The notes beneath the pieces are model-generated. The model searched no databases, was not told the origin of the DNA, and saw only the letters and a list, made by a program, of their open reading frames with translations. The translations under genes were made by a program, and so were the position numbers. From NCBI GenBank assembly GCA_017619815.1, contig JAFZRR010000040.1, positions 1 through 51,453 of the forward strand: a stretch of 51,453 nucleotides of DNA, in the 5' to 3' direction. The stretch comes from Bacilli bacterium. Its GTDB lineage: Bacteria > Bacillota_I > Bacilli_A > RFN20 > CAG-826. Within the stretch, counting starts at the first letter, position 1. Each line of letters begins with the position of its first letter. Of this stretch, positions 35,385 through 42,702 are shown in pieces.

Positions 35385-36647
35385 TTAATTTTCTTCTCCT
35401 TCAATAAGTGGAGTGTCATCTTCAGAAGTTAACTCAGATGGATTGCTGGTTTTAATCGCATCAAATTTTGATGTAATTCTTCCCACTCTCTTATCGAGTT
35501 TTTCTCTGCTATTGGAAGCTTTTTCAAGTTGAGAGGAGAATTGATCCCATTCTCTTCCAAACATTTCAAAGTCTTTTCCGAGCTTAGAAAGTTGTCTAGA
35601 AATCTCTTGTACATTCTTCGCTCTTTCCACCTCAATGCGAACCATGTTGATTGTGTATAAAATGGATGGAAGTGTGCTTGGGGAAGTTAGGACAACACGT
35701 TGTGCGCGTGCATAATCCACTGCGTCTTGGCAGTTTTGGAAAATGAAAGCAAAGACACCATCGTTAGGAATAAACATAATCGCATTTTGTGCGGTCTTGC
35801 CTTCGACGATGTATTTATCTTTAATCGCAGTAATATGTTTCTTCACACTACCTGTGAAGTCTTTGGTGAGTTTTTCAATCTCTTCTTTATCTGTGCTTTC
35901 AAAGATACGGCTATAGTCTTGGAATGGGAACTTAGAATCAATACAAATCATCTTGTTTGGTTCAGGCATGAACACCACTGCATCCGCGCGGACATCATCC
36001 CCATCTTTCACTTTCTTCATTGTGTATTGTTCTTGGTAGCAGCCAATTGTGTCACCAAAGACATTATGAAGAACCATGGATAATTGATATTCGCCATATT
36101 GTCCACGGGATTGGTTTCCCTCTAAAACATTCTTCAAAGAAACGACATCTTTAGATAATGTTTCAATATTCTTTTGGGCGTCATCAATAGCTTGAAGTCT
36201 TTCTCTTACCTGGGCCATTGATTCAGAAGTACCTTTAAAACCTTCTTGGAGTTTTTCATCAACTTTCTTATTGATGTCATTTAAACGATTAACCATCGTT
36301 TCATTTAATGAATCAAATCTCTTATTTAAATCTTCGGTAATACCGGATTTGAATCTATCTAATTTTTCATTATTTTCATTAGATTGTTTACCGAGTAATT
36401 CATATGATTTACTCATCTCTTTGGACACTGCGAGTTCAACATTCATTTTCATTTCTTTAGAAAGATTATCAAGTTGATTGCTTAAAGCACCGATTTCTTT
36501 TAAATCGATAACAGGCGCTGGTTGATCGCTTGGTGCTTGTGGTTTTCTTTTTAAAAGCACAACAATAACAACCACTAATGCAATGAGCACAATGCTAGAA
36601 ATAATTAAACTAATAATACCTAATACCAAAAAGCTGTCTAATATCAT
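35385..36647 (-). CDS. rmuC: DNA recombination protein RmuC
   Basis: The 420-residue protein has an N-terminal membrane anchor (about 8-32), a long coiled coil (about 50-190) and the conserved RmuC nuclease-like domain (about 195-360). That domain is marked by GQYGEYQLSMVLHNVF, DAVVFMPEPNKMICIDSKFPFQDY and NAIMFIPNDGVFAFIFQNC. Length and order are typical. RmuC limits DNA rearrangements at inverted repeats, and its biochemical action is not settled. The gene ends in a terminator and stands downstream of the two-component genes. Confidence 0.93.
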   Translation of the reverse strand: MILDSFLVLGIISLIISSIVLIALVVVIVVLLKRKPQAPSDQPAPVIDLKEIGALSNQLDNLSKEMKMNVELAVSKEMSKSYELLGKQSNENNEKLDRFKSGITEDLNKRFDSLNETMVNRLNDINKKVDEKLQEGFKGTSESMAQVRERLQAIDDAQKNIETLSKDVVSLKNVLEGNQSRGQYGEYQLSMVLHNVFGDTIGCYQEQYTMKKVKDGDDVRADAVVFMPEPNKMICIDSKFPFQDYSRIFESTDKEEIEKLTKDFTGSVKKHITAIKDKYIVEGKTAQNAIMFIPNDGVFAFIFQNCQDAVDYARAQRVVLTSPSTLPSILYTINMVRIEVERAKNVQEISRQLSKLGKDFEMFGREWDQFSSQLEKASNSREKLDKRVGRITSKFDAIKTSNPSELTSEDDTPLIEGEEN

Positions 36648-36702
36648 AAAAAATACCTCGTATTACAAATACAATTCTACATTATTTAGATGCAAATATT
36701 GA

Positions 36703-37911
36703 TTATAAAATAACAATAAATTTAATTTTGTCGCCTTCTTGCACAGCTTGAATTTTGCCTTTGTGTAATTCGACGATTTGTTTAGAGATGGATAGTCCAA
36801 TACCAGTACCCGCAACCTTGGCTTTTGGATCGCGATAGAAGCGTTCAAATAATTGGTCAACATTTATTTCATTATCTTTAGGTAATGTATTAGCAAATGT
36901 GATTTCCACTTGTTTCTTGTTCTTCTTAAGTGTCACATCGAAATCGCCATGTTCTTCACAATACTTAAGAGCGTTATCAAAGAAGATATAGAATAATTCA
37001 TTAATCAAATATCTATTACCATAGAGCATAACGTTCTTTTCAATGTGTTGAGTTAACACCAAGTGTTTGCTCTTAAATGACGCTGCAAAAGCTTCGATGG
37101 ATTCTTCCGCTACTTCACTGATATTAAAGTTATCCATTTCATAACTTGAGGTATTATCTTCTTCAAGTCTTGCGGAAGTTACTAATTGATTAGTCATCTG
37201 AGTGAGATTTTGAATTTGATCTTTAATAGATTTAGTCCACTCACTTTGACCGTGATCCATTTCAATAATTTCAACATCTGTAGAAATAATTGTTAAAGGA
37301 GTTTTTAATTCATGCGAAGCATTAGTAATAAATTCTTTCTGGTTTTTATAAGCTTTTTCGTTAACTCTTAAAACAATACGAGACATGACTAAGATAAGAA
37401 CGAAAATAAGGGCATAAGCCACCACTGCAACGACAAAAGAGCCATACATGGAAACAAAGGCTTGGTGTCTATTTCTATAAACATCAATGATTGCTATTTT
37501 GGTAAGACTATCAACCTTTGCTTTTTTGTAACGATAACTACCAATTTTGTCGTAGTTTTTTGTTCTATTGTAATAAGTGATAATAAGTTCTTTACATTCT
37601 TGATCATTCAAAGGGAATTTCGCAACAAAGTCTTGTATGGTTCCATCTTCCGCCACTGTTGCGTAGATAAAATCTTCTTGAATGAATTCATCTGTCTTTT
37701 TAGGGTCAGTACCTTCTCCAGGATTGGGTTCTCCACCAGGACCAGGAAAATCATTTATATCTCTTTTTAATACTTCAGTAAGTTGGTGTCTGGTGCTATT
37801 TTCAATAGCATAAAAGTTCGAAAAATTAATGGTCATGATGACCGCAGACATGACAAAAAAGATAGATATCATGGAAATGAGTATGAATTGTAATCTAAGT
37901 TTTTTAATCAT
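36703..37911 (-). CDS. Sensor histidine kinase without HAMP
   Basis: The 402-residue kinase has two membrane helices (about 7-29 and 155-181) around a ~125-residue external sensor. The sensor contains an odd Gly/Pro-rich stretch, DFPGPGGEPNPGEGTDP (54-70). The H-box is NASHELKTPL with His200, the N-box NELFYIFFDNALKYC and the G-box GTGIGLSISKQIVELHKG. Only a short linker joins TM2 to the H-box, so there is no HAMP domain. It overlaps the response regulator gene by 8 bases, so the two act as a pair. The signal is unknown. Confidence 0.92.
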   Translation of the reverse strand: MIKKLRLQFILISMISIFFVMSAVIMTINFSNFYAIENSTRHQLTEVLKRDINDFPGPGGEPNPGEGTDPKKTDEFIQEDFIYATVAEDGTIQDFVAKFPLNDQECKELIITYYNRTKNYDKIGSYRYKKAKVDSLTKIAIIDVYRNRHQAFVSMYGSFVVAVVAYALIFVLILVMSRIVLRVNEKAYKNQKEFITNASHELKTPLTIISTDVEIIEMDHGQSEWTKSIKDQIQNLTQMTNQLVTSARLEEDNTSSYEMDNFNISEVAEESIEAFAASFKSKHLVLTQHIEKNVMLYGNRYLINELFYIFFDNALKYCEEHGDFDVTLKKNKKQVEITFANTLPKDNEINVDQLFERFYRDPKAKVAGTGIGLSISKQIVELHKGKIQAVQEGDKIKFIVIL

Positions 37912-38584
37912 TTGAATACTCCAAGTAATATCCTTGATACCTTATGGATTTAATCTTGGTTTTGGAATGGATGGATTCAAGTTTCTTTCTAATATAAGAA
38001 ATGAAAACCCAAACATTTTCGCTCGTTGTATAAGCTTCAATATCCCAAGCATTTTTTGTGATGGTATCTAATGATACAATTTTAGCACCACTTTTCATAA
38101 GAATGGACATTATTTGAAGTTCTTTATTCATTAATGTAACTTTTTCTTCGTTATTGGAAAGCACCGCGTTTTGTAAATCAAGTTTAAGGTCACCAAATGA
38201 AACGGTTGTTTCTTCGCTCATTTGTGGTGTTCTACGAAGTAGAGCGCGGATTCTCGCTAATAACTCATCAATAATAAATGGTTTGGATAAGTAGTCATCA
38301 GCGCCTAAATCAAGTCCCGCAACTTTATCTTCTGTTGTGGACTTCGCAGTTAATAACAAAACTGGTGTTTGATTCTTACTAGATCTAATCTGTTTTAAAA
38401 CTTCTAAACCATTAATCTTTGGAAGCATGATATCTAAGATAATCAAGTCATATTGGAATTGATTGATAAACATCAAAGCTTCTTCACCATCAAAAGCGGA
38501 ATCCACAATATAGGAATTCCTTTTAAGCACAGTGGTTAAAGCTTTGTTTAGTTGTTCTGTGTCTTCGACTAATAAGATTTTCAT
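37904..38584 (-). CDS. OmpR/PhoB-family response regulator
   Basis: The 226-residue regulator has a receiver domain (1-118) with phosphoacceptor Asp51 in LIILDIMLPKING and Lys101 in YLSKPF. A winged-helix DNA-binding domain (about 127-224) ends VRKKL-like with IRYQGYYLEY. It is the partner of the kinase gene that follows with an 8-base overlap. A perfect -10 TATAAT and a 17-bp palindrome lie just upstream, so self-activation is plausible. Confidence 0.93.
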   Translation of the reverse strand: MKILLVEDTEQLNKALTTVLKRNSYIVDSAFDGEEALMFINQFQYDLIILDIMLPKINGLEVLKQIRSSKNQTPVLLLTAKSTTEDKVAGLDLGADDYLSKPFIIDELLARIRALLRRTPQMSEETTVSFGDLKLDLQNAVLSNNEEKVTLMNKELQIMSILMKSGAKIVSLDTITKNAWDIEAYTTSENVWVFISYIRKKLESIHSKTKIKSIRYQGYYLEYSND

Positions 38585-38599
38585 GATGTTATCTTACTA

Positions 38600-38633
38600 A
38601 TTATAACTTAGATAAACCTTAAATATTTTAAGG
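38600..38633 (-). promoter_or_regulatory. Response-regulator promoter with perfect palindrome
   Basis: On the minus strand TATAAT lies at 38605-38600, about 16 bases before the ATG at 38584. In place of a -35 there is a perfect 7-3-7 palindrome, CCTTAAATATTTTAAGG, at 38617-38633. This suggests activation by a bound dimer, perhaps the response regulator itself. The palindrome also lies between this gene and the divergent VTT-protein gene. Confidence 0.5.
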
Positions 38634-38660
38634 AAAGTACATTTTTTCGTTTATCCTTAG

Positions 38661-38691
38661 TTGATACTTATTCAGTTTTAGTTTTTAATAT
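38661..38691 (+). promoter_or_regulatory. Promoter candidate of the VTT-domain gene
   Basis: TTGATA (38661-38666) and TAATAT (38686-38691) are 19 bp apart. The ATG at 38713 has no Shine-Dalgarno, so the leader would be only about 15 bases. Confidence 0.4.
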
Positions 38692-38712
38692 AAAAGACTA
38701 AAATAAACAAAA

Positions 38713-39495
38713 ATGAAGTTGCCAAGTAAAGAAAAACTAAAGAAATATCTAAAGATATTAATCGTCCTATTAGTGGTCGCCACTATAAGTGTCGTTTTAT
38801 ATTTTGTCTTGAAACACTTCGGTTTAACTGATGTTCAAAAGCTCAAAGGTTTCTTGAAGTCAGTCGGTCCATGGGCGGTTATCATCTATATCTTATTACG
38901 TGTATTCGCAACTATCTTTTTATCTTTCGTGCCTGCGTGTAGTATGGCATTTGATTTATTATCAATCGCCACATTTGATTATTATCCACCAATAGTCATC
39001 TTCTTAATCTGCTTTGCATCTGTGGTTATTACTTCAGTAATTATGGATCTAATTGGTAGATTTGGTGGTAACAAAGCCATTATCAAAATCTTAGGAAGAG
39101 AAGATTATGAGGAAGCTATCGAATTAGTTCAAGAAAAAGGTCTTGTCTATGTTCCAGTCATGTACCTCCTTCCAATCTTCCCTGATGATGCGATTTGTAT
39201 GGTGAGCGGCGCCACAAAGATGAACTTCTGGGTTCACTTATTAGAAATCATTCTTTGCAGAGGTATCGGCTGCGCCACTATCGTCTTCGGTTTGCAAATC
39301 ATTCCACAAGACTTAGTGGATAATCTCAAAGCCTTCAACTGGGTATTTATTGGTAACAACATTATTGAATATATCCGTCTCTTGGTGCTCATCGTCGCGT
39401 ACTTAGGATTATTGTTCTGGTTTACTAGAAAGATTGATAAGTGGTTGACTAAATTCTTGAAAAAGAGAAAAGAAAAAGCCCAATTAGCCAAATAA
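38713..39495 (+). CDS. TVP38/TMEM64 (VTT domain) membrane protein
   Basis: The 260-residue integral membrane protein has about six hydrophobic segments. Its VTT/SNARE-associated core is FLSFVPACSMAFDLLSIATF, followed by a reentrant segment and VMYLLPIFPDDAICMVSGATKMNFWVHLL, the typical LPxxPxxxxxxxaG pattern of the family (here P-D-D). The family is thought to move lipids or small solutes across membranes. It ends at a clear terminator. Confidence 0.88.
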   Translation: MKLPSKEKLKKYLKILIVLLVVATISVVLYFVLKHFGLTDVQKLKGFLKSVGPWAVIIYILLRVFATIFLSFVPACSMAFDLLSIATFDYYPPIVIFLICFASVVITSVIMDLIGRFGGNKAIIKILGREDYEEAIELVQEKGLVYVPVMYLLPIFPDDAICMVSGATKMNFWVHLLEIILCRGIGCATIVFGLQIIPQDLVDNLKAFNWVFIGNNIIEYIRLLVLIVAYLGLLFWFTRKIDKWLTKFLKKRKEKAQLAK

Positions 39496-39519
39496 GCAGG
39501 AAATCAAATCCTGCTTTTT
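39495..39519 (+). terminator. Intrinsic terminator of the VTT-domain gene
   Basis: AGCAGGA (39495-39501) and TCCTGCT (39509-39515) form a perfect 7-bp stem with a 7-base loop and TTTT after it. The stem begins on the last base of the stop codon. Confidence 0.8.
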
Positions 39520-39550
39520 AATTCGGTATTTTTGATAGTTTTTTAATTAA

Positions 39551-39580
39551 TTGTTGATATATTCTCATATTTTGTATTAG
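39551..39580 (+). promoter_or_regulatory. Promoter candidate of the amino-acid transporter operon
   Basis: TTGTTG (39551-39556) and TATTAG (39575-39580) have an 18-bp spacer and would start RNA near 39587. The leader before ATG 39797 would then be about 210 bases and hold the leader peptide and attenuator. Between 39520 and 39796 no other gene was seen. Confidence 0.4.
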
Positions 39581-39604
39581 ACTTATACGCAAGAAATCCA
39601 AAGT

Positions 39605-39661
39605 ATGAAACACGCATTTTATTACTTTTATAGCTATTATTTCCCAAAACATAATCAATGA
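39605..39661 (+). CDS. Leader peptide rich in Tyr and Phe (attenuation)
   Basis: This is an 18-codon frame, MKHAFYYFYSYYFPKHNQ, ending in TGA at 39659-39661. Residues 5-13 are FYYFYSYYF, five Tyr and three Phe with one Ser. The Tyr codons are all TAT or TAC and the Phe codons TTT or TTC, so charged tRNA-Tyr and tRNA-Phe would set the ribosome's speed. Only a weak purine stretch (AAAG) precedes the ATG. It lies in the leader of an ABC transporter operon, upstream of a terminator with competing pairings. This is the classic layout of ribosome-mediated attenuation. The frame is seen; translation and function are inferred. Confidence 0.75.
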   Translation: MKHAFYYFYSYYFPKHNQ

Positions 39662-39683
39662 TGTCTTGGCTTTTTAGCTATTA

Positions 39684-39772
39684 GGTGTTGTTGATTAAGA
39701 ATTCAAACAGCACCGAAAAGAAATATGGATATTGAAGTTTGGTGCTAACAACATCAAACTTTTTATTTTTAT
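39684..39772 (+). promoter_or_regulatory. Attenuator with mutually exclusive hairpins
   Basis: Segments that can pair are A GGTGTTGTT (39684-39692), B CAGCACC (39708-39714), C GTTTGGTGCT (39737-39746) and D CATCAAAC (39752-39759). A pairs with B (7 bp). B pairs with C (AGCACC with GGTGCT). A can also pair with AACAACATC (39747-39755). C pairs with D as the terminator. The B-C and A-D-side pairings exclude the terminator. TAGCTAT occurs twice (within the Tyr codons near 39630 and again at 39676) and can pair with itself, which may tie ribosome position to the switch. No T-box or known riboswitch consensus was seen. Confidence 0.7.
39737..39772 (+). terminator. Leader terminator hairpin
   Basis: GTTTGGTG (39737-39744) and CATCAAAC (39752-39759) form an 8-bp stem with one G-T pair and a 7-base loop. 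TTTTTATTTTTAT follows. It lies 24 bases before the transporter start codon, inside the leader, so it must be bypassed for expression. Confidence 0.75.
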
Positions 39773-39796
39773 AGGTTTAGCAAAGGAGACAAAAAT

Positions 39797-40747
39797 ATGA
39801 AAAAGACTAAACTCGCACTACTCACCTTACCTCTCATTCTCTTATCCATTACTGGATGTGATAGAGCTAGGTGGCACATTGGCATTTGCCAATTAATCAG
39901 ACATGCCGCTCTAGATGCCGCAACTCAAGGATTTATGGATGCCGTCAAAGAAGAACTCGGCGCAGCAAATGTCAAATTTGACTTACAAAATGCTGCTGGT
40001 GATTCAGGCACATGCGTTACCATTTCTAATTCATTTGTTAGCAAGAATAAGGATCTTATCATGGCAAACGCAACACCAGCCTTACAAGCTGCTGCAAACA
40101 CCACCAAATCAATTCCTATATTAGGAACATCAATTACTGAATATGGTGTGGCCTTAGGAATCAATGATTTTAGTGGTACAGTCGGAGGCAACATCTCTGG
40201 TACAAGTGACTTAGCACCACTCAGTGAACAAGCACAAATGGTTGTAGATGTCTTCCCAACCGCAACAAAAGTTGGATTGCTCTACTGTTCCGCAGAAGCA
40301 AACTCTTTATATCAAGTTCAAGTCGTTGAACAAGAGTTACAAGCCAAAGGCTTATCCACAACTAGAATGTCATTCGCTGATAGCAATGATATTAGCCAAG
40401 TCTTGAATGGTTCAATTAGTGATATTGATGTCTTATATATTCCAACAGATAACACTGCTGCATCATGCACAAGCACAATTAACTCTATTTGTTCTTCTCA
40501 TAATATTCCAGTTGTTGCTGGTGAAGAAGGTTTATGCAAAGGTTGTGGCGCAGTCACATTATCAATTAGCTATTACAACTTAGGTGTTAAAACTGGTCAA
40601 ATGGCGGTTGAAATTTTAAGAGATGGAAAAGATATTTCCACTATGCCAATCGCTTATGATGAAAATCCTGTGAAGAAATATAATCCTCAAATTTGTGAAC
40701 AATTAGGTATCACAGTTCCTGATGGTTATGTCCCAATCGAATTATGA
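39797..40747 (+). CDS. ABC transporter substrate-binding lipoprotein (TrpX/TyrX-like)
   Basis: The 316-residue lipoprotein (lipobox SITGC, Cys21) is of the two-lobed ABC_sub_bind type. It shows HAALDAATQGFMDAVKEEL near the N-terminus, NATPALQAAANTT and the repeated SDIDVLYIPTDNTAAS and NIPVVAGEEG(L) segments. Such proteins, with one permease and one ATPase, are predicted aromatic amino acid importers. The Tyr/Phe-rich leader peptide points to tyrosine and phenylalanine here. The ribosome binding site AAAGGAGA is strong. It overlaps the permease gene by 4 bases. Confidence 0.9.
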   Translation: MKKTKLALLTLPLILLSITGCDRARWHIGICQLIRHAALDAATQGFMDAVKEELGAANVKFDLQNAAGDSGTCVTISNSFVSKNKDLIMANATPALQAAANTTKSIPILGTSITEYGVALGINDFSGTVGGNISGTSDLAPLSEQAQMVVDVFPTATKVGLLYCSAEANSLYQVQVVEQELQAKGLSTTRMSFADSNDISQVLNGSISDIDVLYIPTDNTAASCTSTINSICSSHNIPVVAGEEGLCKGCGAVTLSISYYNLGVKTGQMAVEILRDGKDISTMPIAYDENPVKKYNPQICEQLGITVPDGYVPIEL

Positions 40748-41670
40748 TTTCGTATTTGCAGTCATTACCAGGTGCGCTTTGTTTAGCGCTTATATGGTCT
40801 GTCATGGCCATCGGTGTCTTCATCACATTTAAAGTCTTGAATGTCGCTGACTTAACAGTTGATGGATCGTTTGCCACAGGTGGTATCGTCTCTGTTGTTA
40901 TTATGGCTAACGGAGGCCACTTTGCACTTGCATTATTAGCAGGTTTTGGTGCTGGTTTATTGTGTGGATTAGTAACAGGTCTTCTCTACACAGGTTTAGG
41001 CATTCCACCTATCTTAGCAGGTATCTTAACTCAACTAGCATTATGGTCAATCAATCTAAAGATTGCTGGAGGTAAAGCTAACCTTGCAGTGAATGCCAGA
41101 GTCACACCAGTACTTGTTTCTCAATTAAATATTTATAACAGCTTATGGATATTGGCGATTATCCTTGTCGCAGTAGCCGGTTTACTCTACTTATTCTTTG
41201 GTACAGAACTCGGTGCTTCAATAAGAGCAACAGGAAATAATCCTCATATGTCTAAAGCTCAAGGTATCAACACTAAATTCAATATCGTGTTAGGCCTTAT
41301 GATATCCAATGGTTTAGTCGCTTTTAGTGGCGCACTTCTCGCTCAATATCAAGGCTTTGCTGATATTAATATGGGAAGAGGCGCGATTGTCATCGGCTTA
41401 TGCGCGGTGGTTATTGGTACCGCAATCTTCTCCAAAGTATCTCCAAATTTCTTAGTGAGATTATTATCTGTCGGTGCAGGATCTTTGATTTATTACATTG
41501 TTTATCAAACAGTCGTCTTTATCGGTTTAGATACAGATTTATTAAAGATGCTCGCCGCAGTCATTGTTGCTTTGTTCTTAGGTATTCCATATTTACAAAA
41601 GACTATTGTTCCTCGCGTTAAAAAATGGAAAAAGAACAAAGAACTGCTTAAGGAGGGTAGTAACGTATGA
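40744..41670 (+). CDS. ABC transporter permease for the TrpX-like system
   Basis: The 308-residue permease of the branched-chain/TrpY-like type has about eight hydrophobic segments. It includes the motif LNVADLTVDGSFATGG near the N-terminus and GASIRATGNNPHMSKAQGIN with the EAA-like loop. The start overlaps the binding-protein stop codon (ATGA). Its end overlaps the ATPase start by 4 bases. It forms the membrane channel for the imported amino acid. Confidence 0.92.
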   Translation: MISYLQSLPGALCLALIWSVMAIGVFITFKVLNVADLTVDGSFATGGIVSVVIMANGGHFALALLAGFGAGLLCGLVTGLLYTGLGIPPILAGILTQLALWSINLKIAGGKANLAVNARVTPVLVSQLNIYNSLWILAIILVAVAGLLYLFFGTELGASIRATGNNPHMSKAQGINTKFNIVLGLMISNGLVAFSGALLAQYQGFADINMGRGAIVIGLCAVVIGTAIFSKVSPNFLVRLLSVGAGSLIYYIVYQTVVFIGLDTDLLKMLAAVIVALFLGIPYLQKTIVPRVKKWKKNKELLKEGSNV

Positions 41671-42689
41671 TCGAATTAAAAGGTATTCGCAAAGTTTTTA
41701 ACCCTGGAACAAGCAGTGAAACTATTGCAATTAATAATCTCAACTTGAAATTAGAATCAGGCGACTTTATCACAGTCATCGGTGGTAATGGCGCAGGAAA
41801 ATCAACATTACTCAATATCGTCTCGGGTTCCTATGAAGCGGATGAGGGCTTAATTTTATTAAACAATAACGATGTCTCCCGTTTACCTGAATATAAAAGA
41901 GCCCCTTATTTTGGAAGAGTGTTCCAAGATCCGATGATGGGAACCGCAGCCGATATGACAGTGCTTGAAAACTTATCACTCGCTTTCCGTAGAGGAGTAA
42001 GACGTTCCTTGTTCAGATGGAGCTGTCATGTTACTGATAAAGAATACTTTGTTGAACAATTAAAGACTTTGGGATTAGGTTTAGAAAATAGACTTAATGA
42101 AAAGGTTGGTTTGCTCTCTGGTGGACAAAGACAAGCCTTAACACTTTTGATGGCGACAATTAGAAGAGAGCCATCTCACCATATGATAAGAAGAGACTAT
42201 ATTCGCTTCTATGATGGTGACAAAAAAGTAGCTAAAGAAGAGTTCGATAACGCTTTTAAAAAAGCTAAGGAAGAATTCAAGAACAAGAAAGCAGAAATCA
42301 AGAATTTATCTTTAGATAAAAATGAAAAGAAAGCAAAGCTCAAGGAAGCCTATCTTGAATTTGATAAAAAGGTTAGAGTGTTCGACCTTACTAAACCTGT
42401 TCTCTTATTAGATGAACACACCGCTGCGCTTGATCCAAAAACCGCAGCGAAGGTTTTAGAAATCACTGATGAGATTGTCAAAAAGAACAGTTTGACCACT
42501 ATCATGATTACTCACAACATGAAAGATGCAATTAAATATGGTAATCGTCTTGTGATGATGAGTAAGGGAAATATCGTCGCTGATATATCTGGAGAAGAAA
42601 AGAAAAAACTGACGATCGAACAATTGTTAGAAATGTTCAACACCGCCAGTAATGATATGCTTTCTGACTCCGCAATATTAGGAGACTAA
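41667..42689 (+). CDS. ABC transporter ATPase with a 72-residue insertion
   Basis: The ATPase energises the importer above. Walker A is GGNGAGKST (39-47), Q-loop VFQDPM, signature LSGGQRQALTLLMA (150-163) and Walker B VLLLDEHTAALDP (245-257). Family members run from the signature straight to Walker B in about 20 residues and are about 255-265 long. This one has 340 residues because about 170-241 (nt 42174-42390) is an extra segment, Lys/Glu-rich with heptad-like helices (EEFDNAFKKAKEEFKNKKAE). The insert is in frame and the catalytic motifs are intact. The stop codon abuts the convergent GH3 stop codon with no spacer. Confidence 0.9.
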   Translation: MIELKGIRKVFNPGTSSETIAINNLNLKLESGDFITVIGGNGAGKSTLLNIVSGSYEADEGLILLNNNDVSRLPEYKRAPYFGRVFQDPMMGTAADMTVLENLSLAFRRGVRRSLFRWSCHVTDKEYFVEQLKTLGLGLENRLNEKVGLLSGGQRQALTLLMATIRREPSHHMIRRDYIRFYDGDKKVAKEEFDNAFKKAKEEFKNKKAEIKNLSLDKNEKKAKLKEAYLEFDKKVRVFDLTKPVLLLDEHTAALDPKTAAKVLEITDEIVKKNSLTTIMITHNMKDAIKYGNRLVMMSKGNIVADISGEEKKKLTIEQLLEMFNTASNDMLSDSAILGD

Positions 42690-42702
42690 TTATCGTATTA
42701 GT
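42685..42702. repeat. Inverted repeat at a convergent stop-to-stop junction
   Basis: ACTAAT (42685-42690) and ATTAGT (42697-42702) flank a 6-base loop across the touching stop codons of the ATPase (42687-42689) and GH3 (42690-42692) genes. No T-run is nearby, so it is at best a weak terminator. Confidence 0.4.

Noticed and set aside
39587..39796. T-box, preQ1, TPP or purine riboswitch in the transporter leader
   Set aside because: No T-box sequence (AGGGUGGNACCGCG) and no conserved core of these riboswitches was found. The small Tyr/Phe frame explains the leader better.
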